Counted from the stretch's first letter, positions 1 to 5,238 are shown. The stretch: DNA of 8,328 bases from Caldifarciminota bacterium UBA3073 (GCA_002366725.1 DFBT01000084.1:1-8328), one strand, 5' to 3'. Translations and numbers: made by a program. The notes: generated by a model from the letters alone, not told the origin.

Positions 1-240
1 CTATCTTTACGGTTCCGTATCCATTCCATACAGATCCTTTGGAACGGGTCTTGAGATAAAGTAAATTTTTCAAATAAGAAAATAGTCTTTTAAGAGTCTC
101 GTACAAGTCCCTGTTGAATAAGTTCTTTTAAAATAAAAAAAGTCTCGACCAGGTCTCTGTCCATATGGATCTTGAGATAGATAAGAGGTCACAGAGGGGA
201 GGGATGAAAATCTCCTGCGATTCTTTATTATTCTTTAATC
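1..240. other. Gene-free spacer, 5' part
   Basis: No convincing coding frame is visible. The stretch is AT-rich and holds degenerate pieces of the repeat vocabulary seen in other spacers of this window: CTTGAGATA at 51-59 and 171-179, a GTCTCG...CTGT segment that recurs imperfectly at 96-115 and about 142-160, and a CCCTGTT core near 109. CCATATGG (about 161-168) is a short palindrome. I see no promoter with both boxes at proper spacing. It is best described as a decayed repeat landscape upstream of the gene at 367. Confidence 0.5.
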
Positions 241-343
241 CTCTGTGGTTCCCCTGTTAAATAAAGTACAAGAGATGATTACTTGTACTTAATTTTGTAA
301 CTATTTAACAGGGTGAATCTGTGGTTATGTTTTTGACAATACC
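241..343 (+). repeat. 103-bp hairpin repeat, copy A
   Basis: The outer arms CCCTGTTAAATA (252-263) and TATTTAACAGGG (302-313) are perfect complements. Directly inside the left one lies a second perfect pair, AAGTACAAG (264-272) and CTTGTACTT (282-290), with a 9-nt loop and an 11-nt one-sided bulge. The element starts with CTCTGTGGTT and ends with TTTTTGACAATACC. It matches 4267-4369 at about 98 of 103 positions by eye, and its end lies just upstream of the SD of the next gene. Confidence 0.85.
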
Positions 344-366
344 CATATTGAACAAAAGGAGGAAAT

Positions 367-957
367 ATGGTTCATTTTATACTCCTAAGCCTTGTGATCG
401 CGACCCAGCCGAAGGTAGGATTTGGAATTGGACAAACCCTGGGTAGTCACCTCCTGACACCCTCTCTATTCACGATGAGGGTGCCTCTCGGTGAGTCGTT
501 TGTAATTGCACCGGAACTGAATTTCGCCTATTCCTCATCCGATGCAGAGATAGACAGTGTAACGGGTTCGAATTACACAGTTGGTATAGAGGGAAATCTA
601 CATTACGCCATATTAAAGAGAAACAAGACGAGTCTGTATGGCATTGGTGGAATAGGTTTTAAAATATCGAAAGACACGAGAAATTGGTATGAGCATTGGT
701 ATCCAGATTCCCTGGTAGAGATTGAGGAGGTAACATCCTCTCATTCATATGGTATAAATCTTGGTCTGGGGATGGAGCAATTCTTGAGAGACAACCTCTC
801 CATCTATATCTCATCCCTTTCAAATATTACGAGAACCTCCGAGGAGAAGGAACGGAAAAGGGATGGAGAGGAAGAGACGATCAGAAAGAATACGGACTTA
901 TCCCTGGATTTCCAGAACCTCAAATGCTGTATATATCTAATCTGGTATATACTGTAG
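367..957 (+). CDS. Putative outer-membrane beta-barrel protein
   Basis: This 196-residue protein starts at ATG 367, preceded by a strong AGGAGG 5 nt upstream. I do not recognise a named family. The pattern is that of a small beta-barrel: amphipathic strands rich in Gly and aromatic residues alternate with polar turns (for example VIAPELNFAYSSSD, LHYAILKRNKTSLYGIGGIGF and SYGINLGLGMEQFL). A charged loop EEKERKRDGEEE lies near residue 160. The N-terminus has a hydrophobic run, FILLSLVIA (residues 4-12), that could be a short signal peptide, but there is no basic n-region and no clear cleavage site. The last residues (YLIWYIL) are aromatic and hydrophobic but do not end in the usual Phe or Trp. 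If a barrel, it would have about eight strands, like OmpW/OmpA-type proteins. No operon partner is visible: hairpin repeats flank it on both sides. Function is unknown. Confidence 0.55.
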   Translation: MVHFILLSLVIATQPKVGFGIGQTLGSHLLTPSLFTMRVPLGESFVIAPELNFAYSSSDAEIDSVTGSNYTVGIEGNLHYAILKRNKTSLYGIGGIGFKISKDTRNWYEHWYPDSLVEIEEVTSSHSYGINLGLGMEQFLRDNLSIYISSLSNITRTSEEKERKRDGEEETIRKNTDLSLDFQNLKCCIYLIWYIL

Positions 958-992
958 CTGAAACCGCATTATGGCGATACCTTGAGATATAG

Positions 993-1103
993 CCACTAAG
1001 GCACAAAAACACCAAGATTGTAGATTTCAGATTACCAATTACGATTGTACGGGCGAACGGCTGTTCGCCCCTACCAATACTTTGTGACTTGGTGCCTTAG
1101 TGG
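993..1103. repeat. Composite inverted-repeat element (MITE-like)
   Basis: The ends CCACTAAGGCAC (993-1004) and GTGCCTTAGTGG (1092-1103) are a perfect 12-bp inverted repeat, with related CACCAAG/CTTGG sequence just inside. The centre carries a second hairpin: GTACGGGCGAAC (1047-1058), loop GGCT, GTTCGCCCCTAC (1063-1074), with a single mismatch in 12 bp. No transposase is encoded. The central hairpin lacks a T-run, so it is not a canonical terminator, though it could still help end transcription of the gene at 367. Confidence 0.75.
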
Positions 1104-1123
1104 TAAGGTCCTTAATTTTGCAT

Positions 1124-1151
1124 TTTGATTTTTGATATTTGATCTTTGTTC
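1124..1151 (+). repeat. Heptanucleotide tandem repeat (TTTGATN)x4
   Basis: Four 7-bp units, TTTGATT, TTTGATA, TTTGATC and TTTGTTC, run directly up to the SD of the fumarase alpha gene. A second (TTTGATN)x4 run is at 6488-6515, in the same position before another gene. Confidence 0.75.
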
Positions 1152-1165
1152 TGCCAGGGGGTATC

Positions 1166-2014
1166 ATGAGAGAAGTGAGAGCCAAGGAAATAGAGGAAAC
1201 AGTGAGAGATATGTGCATGGACGCAAACTATAATCTGGGAGAGGATGTTGTGGAGGCGATAAGAAGGGCAAAGATGAAGGAAGAGTCTCCCACAGGGAAG
1301 GCGATCTTCGAGGATATACTCAAGAATATAGAGATAGGCAAGAAGGAGAAACTCGCCATCTGCCAGGATACGGGATTCGCCGTGTACTTTGTGGAACTCG
1401 GTGAGGATGTGAGGATCGTCGACGGACACTATATGGACGCATTCACAGAGGGAACAAGAAGGGGTTATAAGGACGGATACCTGCGAAAGTCCATAGTCTC
1501 GGACCCCGTTCTATCGAGGGTCAACACGAAGGATAACACACCACCTATAGTTTACACGGACATAGTACCCGGGGACAGGATAAAGATCACGATATGTCCA
1601 AAGGGTGGCGGAGCAGAGAATATGGCTGAGGTTGCGATGCTAACCGCTGCACACGGTATTGAGGGTGCCAAGGATTTTGTGGTGGAGCGGGTTCGCAAAT
1701 CTGGAGGAAATCCCTGTCCCCCCGTTGTTGTTGGGGTTGGTATAGGTGGAACATTTGAGAAGTGTGCAATGCTCGCAAAAAAGGCGCTTATCCGTTATCC
1801 ACTCGGTTCCCACAACCCCGATAAAAGATTTGCCGATGTCGAGGAGGAACTTCTCGAAAGGATAAATAACCTTGGCATAGGACCCATGGGGCTTGGAGGT
1901 AGGATAACTGCACTTGCAGTCCATGTAGAGGTCTTCCCCTGTCACATAGCAACAATGCCCGTTGCAGTTAACCTCAATTGCCATGCCTCAAGACACAAGA
2001 CGAGGGTGATATAA
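1166..2014 (+). CDS. Class I fumarate hydratase, alpha subunit
   Basis: This is the N-terminal half of a class I (4Fe-4S) fumarase or related hydro-lyase (FumA/TtdA alpha family), which interconverts fumarate and malate in the cytosol. I start it at ATG 1166 because AGGGGG lies 5 nt upstream; a TTG at 1139 would add nine residues coded by the heptad repeat. The product is 282 residues, the usual subunit length. Family motifs are CQDTGFAVYF (residues 66-75), CPKGGGAENMAEVAML (144-159), GVGIGGTFEK (190-199), a KKALIR...HNPD stretch and NCHASRH (271-277). By spacing, Cys66, Cys184 (NPCPP) and Cys272 are the likely cluster ligands; this is inferred from the family pattern. The C-terminal catalytic half is a separate gene at 2371, 356 bp downstream. 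L-tartrate dehydratase or another family substrate cannot be excluded, but fumarase is most likely. Confidence 0.9.
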   Translation: MREVRAKEIEETVRDMCMDANYNLGEDVVEAIRRAKMKEESPTGKAIFEDILKNIEIGKKEKLAICQDTGFAVYFVELGEDVRIVDGHYMDAFTEGTRRGYKDGYLRKSIVSDPVLSRVNTKDNTPPIVYTDIVPGDRIKITICPKGGGAENMAEVAMLTAAHGIEGAKDFVVERVRKSGGNPCPPVVVGVGIGGTFEKCAMLAKKALIRYPLGSHNPDKRFADVEEELLERINNLGIGPMGLGGRITALAVHVEVFPCHIATMPVAVNLNCHASRHKTRVI

Positions 2015-2085
2015 GAAATGTTAAATTTCTAATTACCAATGTCTAATAAATTCATACTATGAGTTAATAAACCACGAGATTACAC

Positions 2086-2125
2086 CTGCCTACCGGTCCC
2101 TATGGACCCGTATGGGCAGGCAGGC
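2086..2125. repeat. GC-rich REP-like palindrome (CCTGCC/GGCAGG), copy 1
   Basis: This is an imperfect palindrome of about 40 bp. CCTGCC at the left pairs with GGCAGG at the right, and GGTCC/GGACC pair around a CTAT loop. The flanks, ACCACGAGATTACAC on the left and GAGATTTTCACGAGG on the right, read as one continuous CACGAGATT-type repeat if the palindrome is removed, so it looks inserted. Related palindromes are at about 3970-3990, 6437-6473 and 6933-6953. Confidence 0.65.
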
Positions 2126-2148
2126 GAGATTTTCACGAGGTACAAACC

Positions 2149-2229
2149 ATTAAGCTATTAAGTAATTAAGTGTGGTCGTTATTTCCTATCGTGTTCTTTA
2201 ATTACCTAATTACCCAATAACATAATTAC
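2149..2229. repeat. AT-rich 8-mer repeats in inverted orientation
   Basis: Three direct units ATTAAGCT, ATTAAGTA and ATTAAGTG (2149-2172) are followed by degenerate TAATTACC units (about 2199-2229). ATTAAGTAATTAA (2157-2169) and its partner TTAATTACCTAAT (2198-2210) form a 13-bp inverted repeat with one mismatch. Confidence 0.6.
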
Positions 2230-2235
2230 TTTTTT

Positions 2236-2244
2236 TGATATAAT
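2236..2244 (+). promoter_or_regulatory. Candidate extended -10 promoter for fumarase beta
   Basis: TGATATAAT fits the extended -10 pattern TGnTATAAT. No good -35 box lies 16-18 bp upstream (the region reads AATAAC). Transcription from here would start near 2251 and place the hairpin at 2263-2325 in the 5' leader. The call is tentative because the surroundings are AT-rich. Confidence 0.3.
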
Positions 2245-2262
2245 CTGTGAACATCTGTGTTC

Positions 2263-2325
2263 ACCCTGTTAAATAGAATTGCTCTTTAGCAACAACCTGA
2301 CATTTTTTGAGTTATTTAACAGGGT
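2263..2325 (+). repeat. Hairpin repeat, diverged copy C
   Basis: The arms ACCCTGTTAAATA (2263-2275) and TATTTAACAGGGT (2313-2325) are a perfect 13-bp inverted repeat, sharing the arm sequence of copies A and B. The inside differs: it carries a small hairpin TTGCT-CTTT-AGCAA (2279-2292). It is followed by AATCTGTGGTTA, as in the other copies, but lacks the terminal TTTTTGACAAT. Confidence 0.75.
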
Positions 2326-2370
2326 AAATCTGTGGTTAATGTATATTTTGGAATTTTATTGGGAGGTTTT

Positions 2371-2925
2371 ATGGCAGAGATAAGGTTACACACGCCCTTG
2401 AGCGATGAGGATATAGAGAAACTCCACATAGGAGATACCGTTCTCCTATCCGGAGTGATATACACGGCAAGGGACGCAGCACATAAGCGGTTGGTAGACC
2501 TGATAAAAGAGAACAAACCCCTTCCAATAGATATAAAAGGGGGAGTGATTTACTATGTTGGTCCCGCACCGGCTAAACCGGGGTATGCAATAGGACCCGC
2601 CGGACCAACCACGAGTTACAGAATGGACCCGTATGCAACCATACTGCATGAACACGGATTGAAGGCGAGTATAGGCAAGGGGAACAGGGGCCCTCAAGTG
2701 GTCGAAGCGCTGAAGAAATACAGGGCAGTATACCTCGCCGCTACAGGTGGAATTGCGGCTCTGATCGCAAAATCTATAACAAAGGCAGAGATCGTCGCAT
2801 ACGAGGACCTGGGCGCGGAGGCAATAAGAAGACTTGAGGTATCCGATTTCCCTTGCATCGTTGCGAATGATTGCTACGGAGAGGACCTCTTTAAGGAAGG
2901 GGTGAAAAAGTATAAAATAACATAG
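2371..2925 (+). CDS. Class I fumarate hydratase, beta subunit
   Basis: This is the C-terminal half of class I fumarase (FumA C-terminal/TtdB family), partner of the alpha subunit at 1166-2014. The start is ATG 2371 with GGGAGG 4 nt upstream; a GTG at 2332 lies in repeat sequence and is rejected. The product is 184 residues, normal for the separate subunit. Visible family signatures are LHTPLSDEDIEKLHIGDTVLLSG at the N-terminus, YTARDAAHKRL (31-41), GPTTSYRMD (78-86), GKGNRGPQVVEALKKY (102-117), AATGGIAAL (123-131), an AYEDLGAEAIRRLEV segment and FPCIVANDCYGEDLF near the end. The GPTTS/RMD and GKG segments belong to the substrate-binding face in this family. Its own SD and a candidate promoter suggest it may be transcribed partly apart from the alpha subunit, although both must be made together for activity. 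Confidence 0.9.
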   Translation: MAEIRLHTPLSDEDIEKLHIGDTVLLSGVIYTARDAAHKRLVDLIKENKPLPIDIKGGVIYYVGPAPAKPGYAIGPAGPTTSYRMDPYATILHEHGLKASIGKGNRGPQVVEALKKYRAVYLAATGGIAALIAKSITKAEIVAYEDLGAEAIRRLEVSDFPCIVANDCYGEDLFKEGVKKYKIT

Positions 2926-2939
2926 GAAGAGAGAAGAGG

Positions 2940-2982
2940 GAGGATATTTGCTTTTCGCTCATCTCTAATACTAAATATCCTC
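2940..2982. repeat. 10-bp inverted repeat after fumarase beta
   Basis: GAGGATATTT (2940-2949) and AAATATCCTC (2973-2982) are perfect complements with a 23-nt loop. There is no following T-run, so this is not a canonical rho-independent terminator. The right arm runs into CTCTGTGGTTAAGTTTTTGACAAT, the shared 3' end of the hairpin repeats. Confidence 0.6.
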
Positions 2983-3005
2983 TGTGGTTAAGTTTTTGAC
3001 AATGC
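2981..3005 (+). repeat. Solo 3' end of the hairpin repeat before divIVA
   Basis: CTCTGTGGTTA followed by GTTTTTGACAATGCC matches the 3' ends of copies A (315-343) and B (4341-4369). The TTGACAAT core (2996-3003) ends 24 nt before the divIVA ATG; the corresponding gap is 26 nt at the gene at 367 and 25 nt at 4392. No -10 box follows at promoter spacing. Confidence 0.65.
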
Positions 3006-3027
3006 CGACAAATAACAAGGGGGGATT

Positions 3028-3558
3028 ATGCTTATGCCCGTGGAGATAAGGGAAAAAGAATTTAACAGGGCTCTCAGGGGATACGATCCGAAAGAAGTGG
3101 CAGAGGCACTTAACACAATTGCCGATGATTTTGCGCATCTCTTGGACGAGAATAGAAAGTTATTGGAGAAACTCGCCTCTTATGAGAAACTCGAAAACAA
3201 TCTGAGGAATACCCTCGTCCTCGCCCAGAAAACTGCGGAAGATACAAAGCAACAGGCAGAGAAAGAGAAAGAGAGTATAATAAAAGCGGCAAAAGAAACA
3301 GCGAAACAAATCGAGGAGGAGGCAGAAAAGATATTGGCGAAGGCGAAAAAGGAGCAAAAAAAAACCGAGGATGAAATAAGGGAACGGGAGAAAAAAATCA
3401 TCGCGGACATGGAAGAAAGGAAAAACGAGGTTGAAAGAGAACTCGGCCGACTCGAGGCAAAGAGGGACTCTTTCAAGGCAAACTTCAGGGGTCTCCTCTC
3501 CTCCTATCTCGAGGAACTTAAGCGAGAAGTGCCCGGTGTGGAAAAGAAAAACAAGTAG
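3028..3558 (+). CDS. divIVA: DivIVA domain protein
   Basis: This 176-residue cytoplasmic coiled-coil protein belongs to the DivIVA family, which recognises curved membrane and recruits partners at poles and septa. The start is ATG 3028, with AAGGGGGG just upstream; the next ATG (3034) is possible but less well spaced. The N-terminal domain (about residues 1-55) shows the family signature: VEIREKEFNRALRGYDPKEV with Phe12 and R17-G18-Y19-D20, then a short linker. Residues about 60-145 are an unbroken Lys/Glu/Ala-rich coiled coil (QQAEKEKES, EEEAEKILAKAKKE), with LRNTLVLAQKTAED at its start and FKANFRGLLSSYLEEL (149-164) near the C-terminus, both common in the family. It is followed 61 bp later by a DUF167 gene, an association also seen in the ylm/yggT-type division clusters of other bacteria. 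In a probable diderm its exact partners are unknown. Confidence 0.88.
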   Translation: MLMPVEIREKEFNRALRGYDPKEVAEALNTIADDFAHLLDENRKLLEKLASYEKLENNLRNTLVLAQKTAEDTKQQAEKEKESIIKAAKETAKQIEEEAEKILAKAKKEQKKTEDEIREREKKIIADMEERKNEVERELGRLEAKRDSFKANFRGLLSSYLEELKREVPGVEKKNK

Positions 3559-3619
3559 AACGGGGAGTGGTGGCCCGTCCAAAGGACTATTGACTTGTAC
3601 CATGACAACGGGATGTCGA

Positions 3620-3844
3620 ATGAGAATCACAGTCAGGGTCATACCGAGGGCAAGAAAGCGAGATATAAAAAAACAGCCAGATGGCAGTTACAAGATAAAA
3701 GTTTTATCGCCCCCCATAGATGGGAGGGCGAACAGCGAAGTGATAGATGTGATTGCGAAGGAGTACGGTGTCAAACGGTCAAAGGTGAAGATAATAAGCG
3801 GGGAAAAGAGAAGGGAGAAGGTGGTAGAGATTCAAGTCAGATAA
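3620..3844 (+). CDS. DUF167 (YggU-like) protein
   Basis: This is a small basic protein of the DUF167/YggU family, 74 residues from ATG 3620. Signatures are RITVRVIPRARK at the N-terminus, DGSYKIKVLSPPIDGRANSEVIDVIAKEYGV in the middle and KVKIISGEKRREKVVEI at the end. This covers the whole domain; the PPxxGxAN motif is diagnostic. I choose 3620 because family members normally begin close to the first beta-strand. ATG 3602 (six residues longer) has a poorly placed AGGA, and the reading frame extends upstream into divIVA without homology. SD support for 3620 is weak (GGGAT). Biochemical function is unknown for the family. The 61-bp gap and shared orientation suggest co-transcription with divIVA. 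Confidence 0.85.
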   Translation: MRITVRVIPRARKRDIKKQPDGSYKIKVLSPPIDGRANSEVIDVIAKEYGVKRSKVKIISGEKRREKVVEIQVR

Positions 3845-3970
3845 TTTTTGCGTTATTGGTTAACAATGGTAGTGTCAAATAGAATATGAAAGAAACCACA
3901 GAGGACACAGAGATAAAATTAATTCTCTGTGCTCTCCAGACAATGTCTTATATGATTTAACAGGGATTGC

Positions 3971-4017
3971 CTGCCTACCGGTAGGTAGGTAAGAGAACTT
4001 ATCCATACGGATCCGTA
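3971..4017. repeat. Two adjacent 12-bp palindromes
   Basis: CCTACCGGTAGG (3975-3986) and TACGGATCCGTA (4006-4017) are both perfect 12-bp palindromes. The first sits in CTGCCTACCGGTAGGTAGG, related to the CCTGCCTACCGG arm at 2085-2096. The second resembles CCTATGGACCCGTATGG at 2099-2115. Both halves of the REP-like element at 2086-2125 therefore have counterparts here. Confidence 0.65.
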
Positions 4018-4060
4018 GGGAAGAGAAAAGAAATAAAAAAGAAACAATAAATCTCTTTTC

Positions 4061-4133
4061 CGCAGGATTCTGTGAACAATCTCTTCAAATCCCTGTTTTA
4101 ACTGATAAATTTCAATGTTCGCAGAATCCTGTG
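4061..4133. repeat. 73-bp inverted repeat with 17-bp arms
   Basis: The left arm CGCAGGATTCTGTGAAC (4061-4077) pairs with the right arm GTTCGCAGAATCCTGTG (4117-4133) over all 17 positions, two of them G-U. The 39-nt loop contains a CCCTGTTTTAAC sequence related to the hairpin-repeat arm. No protein is encoded. It could be a mobile miniature element or a structured RNA segment. Confidence 0.7.
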
Positions 4134-4187
4134 GATAGAAAGACAAAAAAACGGAATAAAGAGGTTAATTTTGTGAGAGGTCATTCA

Positions 4188-4216
4188 CCCCGTTAGATAG
4201 TAAACATCTAACGGGG
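4188..4216. repeat. 11-bp-arm perfect hairpin
   Basis: CCCCGTTAGAT (4188-4198), loop AGTAAAC, ATCTAACGGGG (4206-4216). The context TTCACCCCGTTAGATAG resembles TTCACCCTGTTAAATAG in copy C, so this is probably a diverged relative with matching changes in both arms. Confidence 0.7.
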
Positions 4217-4266
4217 CAGGGAGGGGAGGGACAAAGACCTTTCATAAATCTTTAATGAATCAAAAT

Positions 4267-4369
4267 CTCTGTGGTTCCCCTGTTAAATAAAGTATCAGAG
4301 ATGATTACTTGTACTTAATTTTGTAACTATTTAACAGGGTGAATCTGTGGCTAGTTTTTTGACAATACC
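4267..4369 (+). repeat. 103-bp hairpin repeat, copy B
   Basis: This is a near-identical copy of 241-343. The outer arms CCCTGTTAAATA (4278-4289) and TATTTAACAGGG (4328-4339) are intact. The inner stem is AAGTATCAG (4290-4298) against CTTGTACTT (4308-4316), with one G-U pair and one mismatch. It ends in TTTTTTGACAATACC, 22 nt before the start codon of the next gene. Confidence 0.85.
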
Positions 4370-4391
4370 TTAACAATACGCCGGAGGGTTT

Positions 4392-5213
4392 ATGACGGAA
4401 CTATCGCGAGAGATAAACGATGCAGTAGGGGCAATAAGGAAGACCACCGATATGATTCCACAGGTCGCAATAATCCTCGGAACGGGGCTCGGAAGACTCG
4501 TTCAGAGTATCGATATCAAAGCCACTATCTCATACAAGGAGATTCCGAACTTCCCCTTATCTACGGTAGAAAGTCACGAGGGAAGGCTCATTTTCGGATA
4601 CTTGAGTGGGAAGTCTGTTGTCTGTATGCAGGGGAGATTTCATTACTACGAGGGGTATGGGATGAAGGAGGTCACATTCCCCGTGAGGGTTATGAAGAAA
4701 CTCGGGGCAGACATACTCATCGTGTCAAATGCGACAGGTGGATTGAATCCCCTGTTTGAAAGGGGAGATGTAATGCTCATAACAGACCACATAAACTTCT
4801 TGCCAGAAAATCCACTGAGGGGAAAGAACGATGAATCACTCGGTCCGAGATTTCCCGATATGTTGGAGGTTTACAGCAGAGATTTTATAAAACTCGCCGA
4901 GGGGGTTGCATTACAAGAGAAAATCCCCGTGAGAAAAGGGGTATACATATCCCTTCAGGGCCCCTGCTTTGAAACTCCTGCAGAATACAGGATGTTAAGG
5001 ATACTGGGAGCGGATGCCGTTGGTATGTCCACTGTTCCCGAGGCGATAGCTGCAAGACATATGGGGATGAAGGTGCTTGGAATATCGATAATAACAGATA
5101 TGGGACTTCCCGATATCCAGGAACCCGTGTCGCACGAGATAGTTATAAAGGCAGCGGAAGAGGCAGAACCAAAACTAACCAAGCTTGTTACGGCATTCGT
5201 GAAAGCACTTTAG
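4392..5213 (+). CDS. Purine nucleoside phosphorylase, trimeric type
   Basis: This 273-residue protein of the PNP/MTAP family splits purine nucleosides with phosphate into base and (deoxy)ribose-1-phosphate, for purine salvage. The start is ATG 4392, with GGAGGG 3 nt upstream. Family motifs appear in order: ILGTGLGRL (phosphate loop, 28-36), STVESHEGRLIFG (57-69), MQGRFHYYEGY (79-89, His84), SNATGGLNPLF (112-122), DHINFLPENPLRG (132-144), GPCFETPAEYR (190-200, Glu194), GADAVGMSTVPEAIAARHMGM (206-226, Met212) and ISIITDMGLP (231-240). The QGRFHxYEGY and FET motifs are those of PNP rather than MTAP. However, the position matching human PNP Asn243 is Asp236 here, and Asp there is associated with 6-aminopurine acceptance, so the preferred substrate may not be inosine/guanosine. 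It is preceded by hairpin repeat B and converges on pyrD. Confidence 0.92.
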   Translation: MTELSREINDAVGAIRKTTDMIPQVAIILGTGLGRLVQSIDIKATISYKEIPNFPLSTVESHEGRLIFGYLSGKSVVCMQGRFHYYEGYGMKEVTFPVRVMKKLGADILIVSNATGGLNPLFERGDVMLITDHINFLPENPLRGKNDESLGPRFPDMLEVYSRDFIKLAEGVALQEKIPVRKGVYISLQGPCFETPAEYRMLRILGADAVGMSTVPEAIAARHMGMKVLGISIITDMGLPDIQEPVSHEIVIKAAEEAEPKLTKLVTAFVKAL

Positions 5214-5238
5214 GTTCGGGTCTAAATATATATAATCG

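Larger units (their letters stand above)
2015..2262. other. Repeat-rich spacer between fumarase subunits
   Basis: There is no gene here. It contains a weak hairpin right after the alpha-subunit stop (AGAAAT/ATTTCT, about 2015-2032), a CACGAGATT-type repeat interrupted by a GC-rich palindrome (2071-2140), AT-rich 8-mer repeats (2149-2229) and a candidate extended -10 element (2236-2244). Such a long, repeat-filled gap between the two subunits of one enzyme is unusual. Confidence 0.7.
3845..4266. other. Gene-free, repeat-dense spacer
   Basis: No coding gene is supported; a 75-codon reverse frame at 3919-4146 shows no family features. In order it contains: ACCACAGAGGACACAGAG with a CACAGAG/CTCTGTG hairpin (3906-3931), a solo arm TTTAACAGGG (3957-3966), palindromes at 3975-3986 and 4006-4017, a 17-bp-arm inverted repeat (4061-4133) and an 11-bp-arm hairpin (4188-4216). 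Then comes hairpin repeat copy B, listed separately. Confidence 0.75.

Noticed and set aside
333..361. TTGACA upstream of the gene at 367 as a -35 box (likewise at 2996 and 4359)
   Set aside because: No TATAAT-like hexamer lies 16-18 bp downstream in any of the three cases; the SD occupies that position. The motif belongs to the end of a repeat.
1047..1074. GC-rich hairpin as a rho-independent terminator for the gene at 367
   Set aside because: The stem is good but is followed by CAATACTTTG rather than a T-run, and it is embedded in a larger repeat element.
1139..1165. TTG start for fumarase alpha at 1139
   Set aside because: It lies within the TTTGATN heptad repeat and has no SD, while ATG 1166 has AGGGGG at good spacing and begins where the family does.
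2332..2370. GTG start for fumarase beta at 2332
   Set aside because: It lies in repeat sequence (CTGTGGTTAATG) without an SD; ATG 2371 has GGGAGG and matches the family N-terminus.
3431..3619. Long N-terminal extension of the DUF167 gene overlapping divIVA
   Set aside because: The extra residues are low-complexity translation of divIVA in another frame; the recognised domain begins at the Met coded at 3620.
3160..3642. 160-codon minus-strand frame opposite divIVA
   Set aside because: Its Leu/Phe-rich sequence is the complement of the Lys/Glu coiled coil and not a real membrane protein.
3919..4146. 75-codon minus-strand frame in the 3845-4391 spacer
   Set aside because: It is built from repeat sequence and translated palindromes, has no SD and no recognisable domain.
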